In this document: one piece after another, positions 34,311-43,278 of the stretch
How the letters are laid out: every line of letters starts with the position of its first letter
Position numbering within the stretch: position 1 is the stretch's first letter
Position numbers and translations under genes: made by a program
From: Brachybacterium saurashtrense
GTDB lineage: Bacteria; Actinomycetota; Actinomycetes; Actinomycetales; Dermabacteraceae
Direction of reading: 5' to 3'
DNA: 64,000 nucleotides
Assembly: GCF_003355475.1 (NCBI RefSeq)
Contig: NZ_CP031356.1
Span: 1,178,001 to 1,242,000 of the forward strand
The notes under the pieces: generated by a model
Databases searched by the model: none
Told to the model about the DNA's origin: nothing
What the model saw: the letters and a program-made list of their open reading frames with translations, nothing else

Positions 34311-37199
34311 TCAACGGTCGATCTCCTGGGCGACCAGTCCGCGGCGCACGGCGCGGATCGCGCGGCGGGCCGTGGCCCCCAGCTCCTCGTCGGCGGTGAG
34401 CTGGTCGAGGAGGTCGATCACCTGGCGGCAGTGGCGCACGAAGTCGCCGGGCGGCAGATCGTTCCCTTCGAGCGCCGCGGCCAGGTGGGCGCCCCGCGCC
34501 CAGCGGTGCACGATCGCGGCGATGGCGGGATCCGGCGGGGTGGTGGGGGTGATGCGGTGGCGGGTCTCCGCGGCCTGCAGAGCGGCCGCGACCCGCCCGG
34601 AGGCCTCCAGGGCGGCGTCGACGGCGGGGTCCGGGATCAGCTCGGGGGCGCGATCGTCGCGGCGCGACTCGTGGACGGCGGCGGAGACCACCGCGGCGAG
34701 GCCGGCGGGATCGAGGCCCGCCCATGCGCCCTGCTCGAGGCACTGGGCGATCAGCAGGTCGCGGTCGCTGAACAGCCTCCGCAGCCGCAGCCCGCTCGCC
34801 GTGGGGCGCAGCTCCCCGCCGTCGCCGCCCTCGGCGGGGACCCGCTCGAGATAGCCGAGCTCGCACAGCAGCGCGGTGAGGTGATCGAACTGCCGCGCCA
34901 GGGAGCTGGTGCGGCCGCTGATCCTGCGCTGCACCCCCTCGAGCTCGCCGCGGGTCTTCCGCCAGCGCCCCACCCAGCGCAGGTGCGAGGCGAGGTCGGG
35001 GCAGTCCGCGCAGGGGTGGGCGGCGAGCTGCTCCCGCAGGGTGCGCAGCTGCTCGTCGGTGGCGGCGGTGGACGGGGTGCGCCCGGCGCGGCGTCGCACC
35101 TCGCGCCGGGCGTCGTCGTCCGCCCCGGCGAGCCGCTGCCGCAGCGCGGCCGCGGTGTCCTTGCGCACCTTCCCGCTGCCCAGCGCCTCCTGGCGCGGCA
35201 GCCGCAGGGTGTCGATCACCGCCGGCGGCGAGGGCACGTCCCCGGGGCGCAGACTGCGTCGACGTCCCTCGGTGTCCAGCAGGTCCACCTGCGGGCCGCC
35301 GAGCACGGCGCGGTCCACGTCCAGCACCACCGCGTAGCCGCGGCGCTTCCCGCCGGGCAGGGCGATCACCTCCCCGCGCCGCAGGTCCCCCAGCACGCCG
35401 CGGGTGCGATCGCGCTCCGCGGAGGCGCGCGCCCTCGCCAGGGTCTTCTCCCGCTCCGAGATCGCCTCCTGGAGCTCCGCGTAGCCCAGCAGGTCGCCGT
35501 GCTCGCAGGTGATCGCCTCCCGGTAGGAGGCCGCGGTCTCCTCGAGCTCGCGCGCGCGGCGCGCCAGCCCCACCACCGAACGGTCCGCCTGGAACTGGGC
35601 GAAGCTGGTCTCGAGGGTCTCCCGGGCGCGGTCGAGGTCGAACCGGTCCAGCAGGTTCACCGCCATGTTCGGGGTGGGCCGGAACGCGGAGCGCAGCGGG
35701 TAGGTGCGCTTCGAGGCCAGGGACGCCACCGAGGCGGCGTCGAAGCGGGGACCGGCCACCACCACCGCATGGCCCTCGGTGTCGATGCCGCGCCGTCCGG
35801 CCCGCCCGGTGAGCTGGGTGAACTCCCCCGGCGTGAGGTCTGCGTGCTCGACCCCGTTGAACTTCACCAGCTTCTCCAGCACCACGGAGCGAGCGGGCAT
35901 GTTGATGCCCAGCGCGAGCGTCTCGGTGGCGAAGACGACCTTGATCAGCCCGCGGGCGAACAGCCTCTCCACCACGGACTTCAGCAGGGGCAGCATGCCG
36001 GCGTGGTGGGCCGCCACGCCGTCGAGGGCCGCGCGGCGGAAGGTGTCCAGCGAGAGGACCTCCTCGTCCTCCGCCCCGATCTCGGCGAGCTCCTCGTCGA
36101 GCACGGCGCGGATCTCGCGCCGCTCGGCGTCGTCGGTGAGGCGCAGGCGCGCCCGCGCGCACTGCTGCACCGCCCCGTCGCAGCCGGCGCGGGAGAAGAC
36201 GAAGACGATCGCCGGCAGCAGCGCGGCGTCGTCCAGCAGCTCCACCACCTCGGGTCGGCGCGGCGTGCGCAGGGGCCCGCCCCTGTCGCCGCCCGGCGCT
36301 CCGCCGCCGCGGCGGTGCGGCGGCCGGTGCTGCCCGGCTCCGCGGGGTCGATGACGGCCCCGGGTGCCCTTCCGCCCCCGGTGACCGCGTCCGCGCGGCC
36401 CGCCGGAGCGCTCGTCCACGGGCAGGGAGAACGCGGTGACCCGCTCGATCTCGGGGTTCACGTGCCGAGCGCCGCGGGCGCCGGGCCCGTGGGAGACCAC
36501 CGCCTCGCCCTGCGCGTCCACGAAGAGGTCCAGCAGCTCCTCCCCCACGACCACGTGCTGCCACAGGGGCACCGGGCGGGTCTCCGAGACGATCACCTCG
36601 GTGCTGCCCCGCACCTCCTGCAGCCAGGCCCCGAACTCCTCCGCGTTGGAGACGGTGGCGGAGAGGGAGACCAGCTGGACGCTGCGGTGCAGGTGGAGGA
36701 TCACCTCCTCCCACACCGGGCCGCGCAGCCTGTCGGCGAGATAGTGCACCTCGTCCATCACCACGAAGCCCAGCCCGGCGAGGAGGTCCGAGTCCGCGTA
36801 CAGCATGTTGCGCAGCACCTCGGTGGTCATCACCACCACGTCGGCGTCCGGCCGGATCGAGGTGTCTCCGGTGAGCAGCCCCACCCGCTCCGCGCCCAGC
36901 CAGTCCACCAGCTCGCCGAACTTCTGGTTCGACAGCGCCTTGATCGGCGCGGTGTAGAAGACCTTGTGCCCCCGGGCCAGCGCGAGGTGGACCGCGAACT
37001 CGCCGACCACCGTCTTCCCGGCTCCGGTGGGCGCGGCCACCAGCACCGAGCTGCCCGTCTCCAGCGCGCGGCCGGCGGCGAGCTGGAAGTCGTCCAGCGC
37101 GAAGTCGTAGCGGGCGGTGAACGCGGTGAGCTCCGCGGAGTCGCGCTCCTGGCGCTCCTGGTCCCGCCAGCGGGCGTAGCGTTCGGCAGGCGAGGTCAC
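34311..37199 (-). CDS. helY: Ski2/Mtr4-like DEAD/DEAH-box RNA helicase (HelY type)
   Basis: The 962-residue helicase has Walker A APTGAGKT (about 53-60), DEVH, SATVSN, and the Ski2 motif VI QLTGRAGRRG, followed by a C-terminal winged-helix and helical region typical of Mtr4-like enzymes. These unwind RNA and feed exonucleases. A low-complexity basic insertion (about residues 255-310, Arg/Gly/His-rich) lies between the two RecA domains. GTG 37199 overlaps the dagK stop (GTGA). Gene order tatA-tatC...helY is conserved in actinobacteria. Confidence 0.92.
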   Translation of the reverse strand: MTSPAERYARWRDQERQERDSAELTAFTARYDFALDDFQLAAGRALETGSSVLVAAPTGAGKTVVGEFAVHLALARGHKVFYTAPIKALSNQKFGELVDWLGAERVGLLTGDTSIRPDADVVVMTTEVLRNMLYADSDLLAGLGFVVMDEVHYLADRLRGPVWEEVILHLHRSVQLVSLSATVSNAEEFGAWLQEVRGSTEVIVSETRPVPLWQHVVVGEELLDLFVDAQGEAVVSHGPGARGARHVNPEIERVTAFSLPVDERSGGPRGRGHRGRKGTRGRHRPRGAGQHRPPHRRGGGAPGGDRGGPLRTPRRPEVVELLDDAALLPAIVFVFSRAGCDGAVQQCARARLRLTDDAERREIRAVLDEELAEIGAEDEEVLSLDTFRRAALDGVAAHHAGMLPLLKSVVERLFARGLIKVVFATETLALGINMPARSVVLEKLVKFNGVEHADLTPGEFTQLTGRAGRRGIDTEGHAVVVAGPRFDAASVASLASKRTYPLRSAFRPTPNMAVNLLDRFDLDRARETLETSFAQFQADRSVVGLARRARELEETAASYREAITCEHGDLLGYAELQEAISEREKTLARARASAERDRTRGVLGDLRRGEVIALPGGKRRGYAVVLDVDRAVLGGPQVDLLDTEGRRRSLRPGDVPSPPAVIDTLRLPRQEALGSGKVRKDTAAALRQRLAGADDDARREVRRRAGRTPSTAATDEQLRTLREQLAAHPCADCPDLASHLRWVGRWRKTRGELEGVQRRISGRTSSLARQFDHLTALLCELGYLERVPAEGGDGGELRPTASGLRLRRLFSDRDLLIAQCLEQGAWAGLDPAGLAAVVSAAVHESRRDDRAPELIPDPAVDAALEASGRVAAALQAAETRHRITPTTPPDPAIAAIVHRWARGAHLAAALEGNDLPPGDFVRHCRQVIDLLDQLTADEELGATARRAIRAVRRGLVAQEIDR

Positions 37200-38146
37200 T
37201 GTGCTCCTTCGACGGAGGGACGGGGCAGCTCGGCGAGCAGGCGCACGGTGCCCGGCAGCACCCGCGCCCGCAGCGGCAGGGTGGTGCGGGCCTCGCCATC
37301 CGCGTAGGCGCGCAGGGAGCGACCGTGCCGCAGCCCGATCACCAGCTCGCGGACCGGACGGATCTCCATCGCCTCGAGGGACGTGTGGGTGCCGCTGAAC
37401 ACGCGCGGGAAGAAGCGCAGCAGCTGCAGACGGTTCAGCCCGGAGACGGTGGCGAGCTCGAGGCGGCCGTCGTCCACCCGGGCCTCCGGCACGAAGCGCA
37501 TGCCGCCCCCGAACACGCCCGAGCTGCACAGGGACACCACCTGGGCGTCCCGGGCGATGCGCTCCCCGCCGTCGATCTCCATCCAGAACGGCAGCGCGGT
37601 GAAGGAGGCCAGCTCCCGCAGCAGGGCGGAGGTGTAGCGACTCGTCAGGCCCAGACGAGCGCTGTTGGCGCGGGCGTTGACCAGCGCGTCGAAGCCGAGA
37701 TTGACATTGCCCAGGGCGAGGGAGCGGTGCGGGGCGGCGTGCTCGCCCACGGAGGTGAGCTCGATCGCGTCGATCGTCACCACCGGCCGGGACAGTGCGT
37801 GCAGGAGGGCACGGGTGGAGCTCTCGGGATCGTCGACGGCCAGCCCCAGCGCCCGGGCGAAGTCGTTGCCGCTGCCGGCCGGGACGATCCCCAGACGCAC
37901 CGGGGTGCCCGCCACGATCTCCGCCCCGAGGGCGACGGTGCCGTCCCCGCCCACCACCACCAGCGCCGTGAGCTCGTCACGGATCTCCTCGGCGCGGGCC
38001 CTGGCCACCCCGCGCGAGGGGCCGGAGAGGTCGACCACCGAGATGCCGGCGAGGCGCAGCAGGTGCCCCACCTGTCGTCCGGTGCGGCGGGCGGTCCCCT
38101 GGGCCGCCGACGGGTTCACGAGCAGGCCCACCCGGAGCCTGCTCAC
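37196..38146 (-). CDS. Diacylglycerol kinase-family lipid kinase
   Basis: The 316-residue protein carries LLVNPSAAQGTARRT at the N-terminus, VVVGGDGTVALG (the GGDGT nucleotide site, about 64-75) and PAGSGNDFARALGLA. The C-terminal beta domain reads GTHTSLEAMEIRPV. It phosphorylates a lipid such as diacylglycerol; other family members act on sphingosine-type or carotenoid lipids, so the substrate is uncertain. Start and stop both overlap neighbours (GTGA with tatC and helY), placing it in a tight operon. Confidence 0.88.
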   Translation of the reverse strand: MSRLRVGLLVNPSAAQGTARRTGRQVGHLLRLAGISVVDLSGPSRGVARARAEEIRDELTALVVVGGDGTVALGAEIVAGTPVRLGIVPAGSGNDFARALGLAVDDPESSTRALLHALSRPVVTIDAIELTSVGEHAAPHRSLALGNVNLGFDALVNARANSARLGLTSRYTSALLRELASFTALPFWMEIDGGERIARDAQVVSLCSSGVFGGGMRFVPEARVDDGRLELATVSGLNRLQLLRFFPRVFSGTHTSLEAMEIRPVRELVIGLRHGRSLRAYADGEARTTLPLRARVLPGTVRLLAELPRPSVEGAQ

Positions 38147-39033
38147 CGCCGGTCCTCGTCCTCGTCCTCGTCGAGGCGGGAGGGGCTCTCGATGCTGCTC
38201 GCCTCGTCGTCGTCGAGGCCGCCGTCCTCGCCCTCCGGCGGGTGGCGACGATCGTGGAGCAGCGCGATGACGATCGCGCCGAAGAACAGCGAGGACATCG
38301 CGGTGGACATCGCGATCAGCGTGATCGGCTCCGGGGTGGGGACCATCACCGCGGTGAACAGGAAGCTGATGAAGATGATCCAGCGCCAGGCCTTGAGCAT
38401 GGTTCGGCCGCGGACCAGGCCCATGAAGTTCAGCAGCACCATCACCACCGGGATCACGAAGGCGATGCCGAAGGCGAGCATGGTCTTGATCAGCAGGGTG
38501 AGGTACTCGTCGTACCGGATGTACTGGACCACCTGGTCCACCTGCGGGGTGAAGCTCAGCAGCACCGGGATCAGCTGGTTCACGGCCCAGTAGCCGGCGG
38601 CGCAGCCGATGAAGAACAGCGGGATCGCGGAGCCGAAGAACCCGACCGCGTAGCGGCGCTCGTTGCGGTGCAGGCCGGGCATCACGAACAGCCAGGTCTG
38701 CAGCATGATGACCGGCGAGGCGAGCAGCAGGCCCACGTAGGCGGACATCTGCAGCTGCACGTTCAGGCCGGTGCCGACGCCCTGGAAGTTCAGATCCGCC
38801 TTCATGCCCTGCGCCTCGGCGAGCCGGAACGGCCGCTTCAGGGCCTCGAAGACCCAGTCGAAGGCGAACCAGCCCACCACCGAGAGCACCACCACGGCGA
38901 TCGCGCAGATCAGCAGGCGATTGCGCAGCTCGGTGAGGTGCTCGCCGAGGGACATGCGGCCCTCGGGGTCCCTGCGCGGCTTCTTCGCCGGCTTCGCCCC
39001 GGCCCGGCGTCCGTCCTGCGTATCACTCGCCAC
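38143..39033 (-). CDS. tatC: Sec-independent protein translocase TatC
   Basis: The 296-residue protein has six membrane helices. The cytoplasmic N-terminus ends MSLGEHLTELRNRL, containing the Glu that binds the twin-arginine signal. YIRYDEYLTLL is typical of the second cytoplasmic loop region. The C-terminal tail is long and very acidic (DEDEDED-like). TatC recognises Tat signal peptides. GTG 39033. The window's truncated GH25 lysozyme carries a Tat-like signal and would be a client. No tatB-like gene is in view. Confidence 0.95.
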   Translation of the reverse strand: MASDTQDGRRAGAKPAKKPRRDPEGRMSLGEHLTELRNRLLICAIAVVVLSVVGWFAFDWVFEALKRPFRLAEAQGMKADLNFQGVGTGLNVQLQMSAYVGLLLASPVIMLQTWLFVMPGLHRNERRYAVGFFGSAIPLFFIGCAAGYWAVNQLIPVLLSFTPQVDQVVQYIRYDEYLTLLIKTMLAFGIAFVIPVVMVLLNFMGLVRGRTMLKAWRWIIFISFLFTAVMVPTPEPITLIAMSTAMSSLFFGAIVIALLHDRRHPPEGEDGGLDDDEASSIESPSRLDEDEDEDRR

Positions 39034-39134
39034 GGGTGTGTGTCCTCCCAGCGCTCCGGGTCCGGGCGGTCACACGCCCGGACCCGCGGTCCACGACGGC
39101 CGCACCGCCCGGCGGCGGTGCGGCGTCCGAATGC

Positions 39135-39479
39135 TCAGTCGCGACGGTAGGAGTCGTCGTCGTCGCGGTGCCGGATCGACTCGCGATCGGCCTCGCGGTC
39201 ATCGCGGGGATCGTACTCGCGGTCCTCGGAGTCGCGGCGCTCCTGGGGGCGGCGGGGCTCCTCGTCACGGGAGCGGGACGAGCGCGCCGGGCGGTCCTCG
39301 TCCTCCTCGTCGCCGGCCTCGTCGCGGTCCTCGCCGCGCAGCTCCTCGACCTCGCTCTTGAAGATGCGCATGGACTTGCCCATGTTGCGGGCGAGGCCCG
39401 GGAGCTTGTTGGCACCGAAGAGCAGGATCGCGGCCAGCACGATGACGATGATCGGCCACGGAGAGCGGAAGAAGTTCAT
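39135..39479 (-). CDS. tatA: Tat translocase subunit TatA
   Basis: The 114-residue protein has the single N-terminal membrane helix (PWPIIVIVLAAILLFGANKLPG, with the Phe-Gly hinge), then the amphipathic helix ARNMGKSMRIFKSEVEELRG. The rest is a long Arg/Asp/Glu-rich tail. TatA oligomers form the translocation pathway. ATG 39479 follows GAAAGGACC. It is 101 bp upstream of tatC on the minus strand. Confidence 0.93.
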   Translation of the reverse strand: MNFFRSPWPIIVIVLAAILLFGANKLPGLARNMGKSMRIFKSEVEELRGEDRDEAGDEEDEDRPARSSRSRDEEPRRPQERRDSEDREYDPRDDREADRESIRHRDDDDSYRRD

Positions 39480-39613
39480 GGGGGTCCTTTCGAAAGCGCC
39501 GTGACACAGCGCGGGCGCACCTGATCATCCCACAGCGGACAGGGCGTCCGTTCGGGCCGTCCCGATCCGCGGCACGACCCACCGCGCGGCGGGCCGTCCC
39601 AGGGTAGCCCCTG

Positions 39614-41614
39614 CTACTGGGTGTGACGTGCAACCCCCGCGCGCGCCGCGGTCACGATCGTGTCTCTCAGCGAGGCCGGGGAGAGCACCTCGGCCGCGCC
39701 GGCGGATTCCAGCACCGCGTCCACCAGCGGCGCCAGCACGGGCGAGTCCAGTCGCGCGAGGCTCGCGGCGGAGTCTCCCGCGGGATCCCGCACCTCGGCG
39801 GCCGCGAACGACTCGGCGATCCAGTGCCCCGCCGGGCCCAGCCGCAGCCACACCTCCCCCTCCGCGCGCCCGGCGAGGGCGGGCGAGGTCCCGGGGGCGG
39901 GCCGGCTCATCGGCGTCCCCGCGGGAAGCAGCTCCACGATCCGGTCCAGACGGAAGCGGCGCTCCCCCTCGGCGAGCTCGCAGCGGGCCAGGAGGTAGGA
40001 GCGGGCGCCGTCGCTCTCGATGCGCAGCGGGCGGAGGGTGCGCACGCTGGTGCCCTCCCGATCGGCGGAGGAGTAGCGGATCGTCAGGGACGCCTCCGGG
40101 GTCCCCTCCTCCGCGCGCAGCGCCGCGTGGACGGCCTCGAGCACGCTCTCGGCGCGGTCCGCGGTGCGGGCCGCGCGCTCGTCGGCCGTGAGCGCCTGCG
40201 AGACCTCCGCGGCGCTGGGTACCGCGGCGGGCGCCTCCGCGGCCTCGCCGGAGACGGCCGCGAGGAGCTTGGCGCGGGCGGACTCCACCACCTCGGCGGC
40301 CTGGCCGCCGCCCGGCTCGAGGGCCGCCAGCCCGGCCAGCAGGGCGGTGCTCTCCACCGCGCTGAGGCTGAGCGCGCGGCGCAGCGGTTCGGCGTTGCGC
40401 ACGCGCACCGTGCCGTGCTCCCACTCGGCCTCGATGAGGTCCTCCCAGCCGGCCCCCATGTCGCCGCAGACGAACAGCACCTGCAGATCGAGGACCAGCT
40501 GCTTCTCGGTGATGCCCAGGGCCGCCGCGAGCTCGTCGAGCGCGACCTCGCCCCGGGTCATCACGTAGGAGGCCGCGGAGATCAGCCGGGACAGATGGTC
40601 GCCGCTCTGGGAGCTCGCACGGATCCGCGGCGCCGTGCGCGGCACCGCGGTCTCGAGCACGGCGAGATCGGCCGGGGCCTCGTGCGTCCCGGCGATCGCG
40701 CCGAGCACCTCGGCCATCTCCGCGCGCCAGGCGGCGGGCTCGACGAGCTCCACCCAGCGCGCCTCGGCGAGCAGCAGGCGCCGTGCGGCCGGGCGCGGCA
40801 GCACGGGCAGGCGGAAGGTCTCCTGGTCCAGCGCGACACCGGCCCGGTCGCGCAGCGCGAGTGCCTTGTACGGCGCGGCGCGCACCAGCGCCTCCGCCCG
40901 GTCGTCGCTGTCGAGCATGCGGGAGAGGACGTCCTCGAGGTCCGGGCTCTCCGGCCGGGGTGCGGTCGCGGCCGGGCCCTCCACCGGGAAGGACTCGATG
41001 CGGGAGGCGCGGAACACGCGCGCGGCGGAGCGGTCCAGGTCCCAGCCGTGCACGTACCAGTGGCCGTCGTGGACGCCCACCACCCACGGCTCGACCCGGC
41101 GCTCGGCCGGGGCGCCCTGCGCCGCCCGGTAGTCGAAGCGCACCGAGCGGCCGGCCACCACCGCCTCCAGCAGCGGGGTGAGCACCGGCAGCGACTCGAC
41201 GGCACCGCGCGGGGTGCGTCGCAGCAGGTCCGGATCGGCGTCGTGGCCCAGGCTGAGCAGCTTCGCGCGGACCCGCCGCGCCGCGCCGCCGGCGGCCGTG
41301 GCGTCCCAGGCACGGCTGGCGGCGAGCAGCACCGTGTACTCCTCAGTGGTGAGGTCCAGCACGGCACCGGAGCGGGCGGTGTCGATCCGGTAGCGCACCG
41401 TGTTCTCGTCGAGCACGTCGCGCTCGGAGACCAGCGGCAGGCCGAGCGCGAGGATCGCCGCCTTGTCGCGCTCGAACATCCGCTCCGCGGCCTGGTCCGA
41501 GACCGCGGCGGCGTAGTCGGGGATCACCGCGAACAGCTTCGCGCGGTCGATCCGACGGCGCGAGCCGATGGTCATGATGACGTTGAGCAGTCTCTCCACA
41601 CTCTTCGATGCCAC
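39614..41614 (-). CDS. pafBC: PafB-PafC fusion, WYL-domain transcriptional activator
   Basis: The 666-residue protein joins two similar halves. Each has a winged helix and a WYL domain (first half VERLLNVIMTIGSRRRIDRAKL then VEPWVVGVHDGHWYVHGWDL; second half starting near RLISAASYVMTRGEVALDELA). In Mycobacterium PafB and PafC are separate genes and form a heterodimer that induces DNA-damage genes; a natural fusion is known in Arthrobacter. Here a fused protein lies about 11 kb from pafA. GTG 41614 with a leaderless promoter. The conserved partner run tatA-tatC-helY follows. Confidence 0.9.
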   Translation of the reverse strand: MASKSVERLLNVIMTIGSRRRIDRAKLFAVIPDYAAAVSDQAAERMFERDKAAILALGLPLVSERDVLDENTVRYRIDTARSGAVLDLTTEEYTVLLAASRAWDATAAGGAARRVRAKLLSLGHDADPDLLRRTPRGAVESLPVLTPLLEAVVAGRSVRFDYRAAQGAPAERRVEPWVVGVHDGHWYVHGWDLDRSAARVFRASRIESFPVEGPAATAPRPESPDLEDVLSRMLDSDDRAEALVRAAPYKALALRDRAGVALDQETFRLPVLPRPAARRLLLAEARWVELVEPAAWRAEMAEVLGAIAGTHEAPADLAVLETAVPRTAPRIRASSQSGDHLSRLISAASYVMTRGEVALDELAAALGITEKQLVLDLQVLFVCGDMGAGWEDLIEAEWEHGTVRVRNAEPLRRALSLSAVESTALLAGLAALEPGGGQAAEVVESARAKLLAAVSGEAAEAPAAVPSAAEVSQALTADERAARTADRAESVLEAVHAALRAEEGTPEASLTIRYSSADREGTSVRTLRPLRIESDGARSYLLARCELAEGERRFRLDRIVELLPAGTPMSRPAPGTSPALAGRAEGEVWLRLGPAGHWIAESFAAAEVRDPAGDSAASLARLDSPVLAPLVDAVLESAGAAEVLSPASLRDTIVTAARAGVARHTQ

Positions 41615-41620
41615 CTGTCC

Positions 41621-41626
41621 AGACTA
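41621..41626 (-). promoter_or_regulatory. -10 hexamer of a leaderless promoter (pafBC)
   Basis: On the minus strand TAGTCT is followed by 6 nt and the GTG start at 41614. No ribosome site. Confidence 0.55.
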
Positions 41627-41669
41627 CCGGCCGCCGCCCGCGCGGTGGGCCGGAGCCGCACCCTGGCCC

Positions 41670-41675
41670 TACTCT
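41670..41675 (+). promoter_or_regulatory. -10 hexamer of a leaderless promoter (DUF3866 gene)
   Basis: TACTCT is followed by 6 nt and the ATG at 41682. It is back-to-back with the pafBC promoter, 43 bp away. Confidence 0.6.
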
Positions 41676-41681
41676 GGTGCC

Positions 41682-42797
41682 ATGCTGCGATGGGAACGGG
41701 GAACCGTGACGGGCGCTCTGGACTCCTGGCCGGGCGTGGACCGGCTCGAGGTGGAGCTCGAGGAGGGCGGCGGGACCGTCCCCGCCCTCGCCTACCGGGA
41801 GCTCACCGGGCGCCCGCGCGCGGGCGAGCCGGTGCTGCTGAACACCAACGCGCTGCGGCGCGAGCTGGGCACGGGGGGCGACGCGATGGTGGTGGCGCGT
41901 CCGGAGCGTCTGCCCGAGTCGTCCGAGGTGACCGGGCACATGGTCAAGGCGCGATACACCCCGATGCAGACCATGGTGGATGCGCTGGACGATCCCGCGT
42001 CCCCGCACTACGAGACCATGCGCGGCGCCAAGCGGCTGGACGGGATGCCGGTGGTGGTCGCGGACCTCCACTCCTCGCTGCCCGCGCTGATCGCCGGGAT
42101 CCGCGCCGAGCGGCGCTCCGCCCGCATCGCCTATGTCCACACGGACGCGGCGGCGCTGCCGGCCGCGTACTCGCGCAGCGCAGCCCGTCTGCGGGAGGCG
42201 GATCTGCTCGCCGCGGTGATCAGCGCCGGGCAGTCCTTCGGCGGGGACCTCGAGGCCGTGACGGTGCACTCCGCGCTGCTGGGCGCCCGGCACGTGGTCG
42301 GCGCCGACGTCGCCCTCGTGATCCAGGGTCCGGGGAACCTCGGCACCGGCACCGGGTGGGGCTTCTCCGGCGTCCAGACGGCCGAGGCGCTGCACGCCGC
42401 CGCCGCGCTCGGCGGCGAGGGCGTGGCCGCCCTGCGGGTCTCCGGGGCGGACGAGCGCGAGCGCCACCGGGGCCTGTCCCATCACTCCACCACCGCCTAC
42501 GGCCGGGCGCTGCTCGCCCCCGCCCGCCTCCCGGTGCTGCCCCGCACGGACTCCCGGTACAACACTTTCCATGAGTCTGTGCGGAAACAGGTGAAATCGT
42601 CGATCATGAAGCCGGCGAAGAAGCGTGGGGTGCTGCACCAGCTCACGGAGATCGACGGGAAGGGCCTGCGGGACGCGCTCGAGGAGATGCCGGTGCGGAT
42701 GACCACGATGGGGCGCACCCTCGCCGAGGACCCCGCGGCGTTCCTCTACGCCGCCCTGGCCGGGCGCTGCGCGGCCGCGCTCTCGCGGCGCGGCTGA
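41682..42797 (+). CDS. DUF3866 family protein
   Basis: The 371-residue protein has an N-terminal beta-rich part, then VKARYTPMQTMVDALDDPASP and DGMPVVVADLHSSLPALIAG, which match the actinobacterial DUF3866 family as I recognise it. GLSHHSTTAYGRALL (about 264-278) carries paired His residues that could bind a metal. No signal or membrane segment. Function unknown. It is divergent from pafBC and convergent with the PH-domain gene. Confidence 0.75.
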   Translation: MLRWERGTVTGALDSWPGVDRLEVELEEGGGTVPALAYRELTGRPRAGEPVLLNTNALRRELGTGGDAMVVARPERLPESSEVTGHMVKARYTPMQTMVDALDDPASPHYETMRGAKRLDGMPVVVADLHSSLPALIAGIRAERRSARIAYVHTDAAALPAAYSRSAARLREADLLAAVISAGQSFGGDLEAVTVHSALLGARHVVGADVALVIQGPGNLGTGTGWGFSGVQTAEALHAAAALGGEGVAALRVSGADERERHRGLSHHSTTAYGRALLAPARLPVLPRTDSRYNTFHESVRKQVKSSIMKPAKKRGVLHQLTEIDGKGLRDALEEMPVRMTTMGRTLAEDPAAFLYAALAGRCAAALSRRG

Positions 42798-42810
42798 GCG
42801 GCGGTCTCAG
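42794..42810. terminator. Short hairpin holding both stops of a convergent pair
   Basis: CTGAG (42794-42798) pairs with CTCAG (42806-42810). Both TGA codons are in the stem. Weak on its own. Confidence 0.3.
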
Positions 42811-43277
42811 TCCCCGGGCGCCTCGCCGCGCTCGCGCACCAGCTCCTGGAGCTGGTGGGCGGCCGCGATCGCGCGCCGGCCGTCATAGCGCTGGATGGCC
42901 TGCAGGGGCAGGGTGGAGCCGTCGGCGAGGTCCAGGTGCGCCCACGGGTCCCCCATGGGGAAGCTGATCCCGAGCACCTCCGGCCACTCCAGGGTGCGCA
43001 CCCGCATGAGGTTGCGCACCTCGAGCTCGCGCGGCCGGGCCGTCACCCGCACCGAGGCCTCGAGGTGGCAGAACAGCGCCACCAGCACGCCCACGGCGAG
43101 CAGTCCCAGCCGGCCGCCCCACTGGAAGCTGGTGATCAGCACGGCGCCGCCGATCATCCCCGCCATCACGACCACGGCGGTGGTGTACGCCGCCCAGCGC
43201 ACGGCCCGCGGGCGCAGCACGATCGTGGCCCGCTCCTCCCCCGGCGGGAGGTCTGCTCCGGGGGTGTGCACGGTCAT
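42807..43277 (-). CDS. Two-helix membrane protein with bacterial PH-like domain
   Basis: The 156-residue protein has two adjacent membrane helices (about 32-75) followed by a soluble domain. VRNLMRVRTLEWPEVLGISF and the downstream DGSTLPLQAIQRYDGRR match the actinobacterial low-complexity PH-domain membrane family. Function unknown. It starts 1 nt after the hisG stop on the minus strand, so it belongs to the his operon, as often seen in related genomes. Confidence 0.7.
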   Translation of the reverse strand: MTVHTPGADLPPGEERATIVLRPRAVRWAAYTTAVVVMAGMIGGAVLITSFQWGGRLGLLAVGVLVALFCHLEASVRVTARPRELEVRNLMRVRTLEWPEVLGISFPMGDPWAHLDLADGSTLPLQAIQRYDGRRAIAAAHQLQELVRERGEAPGD

Positions 43278-43278
43278 C

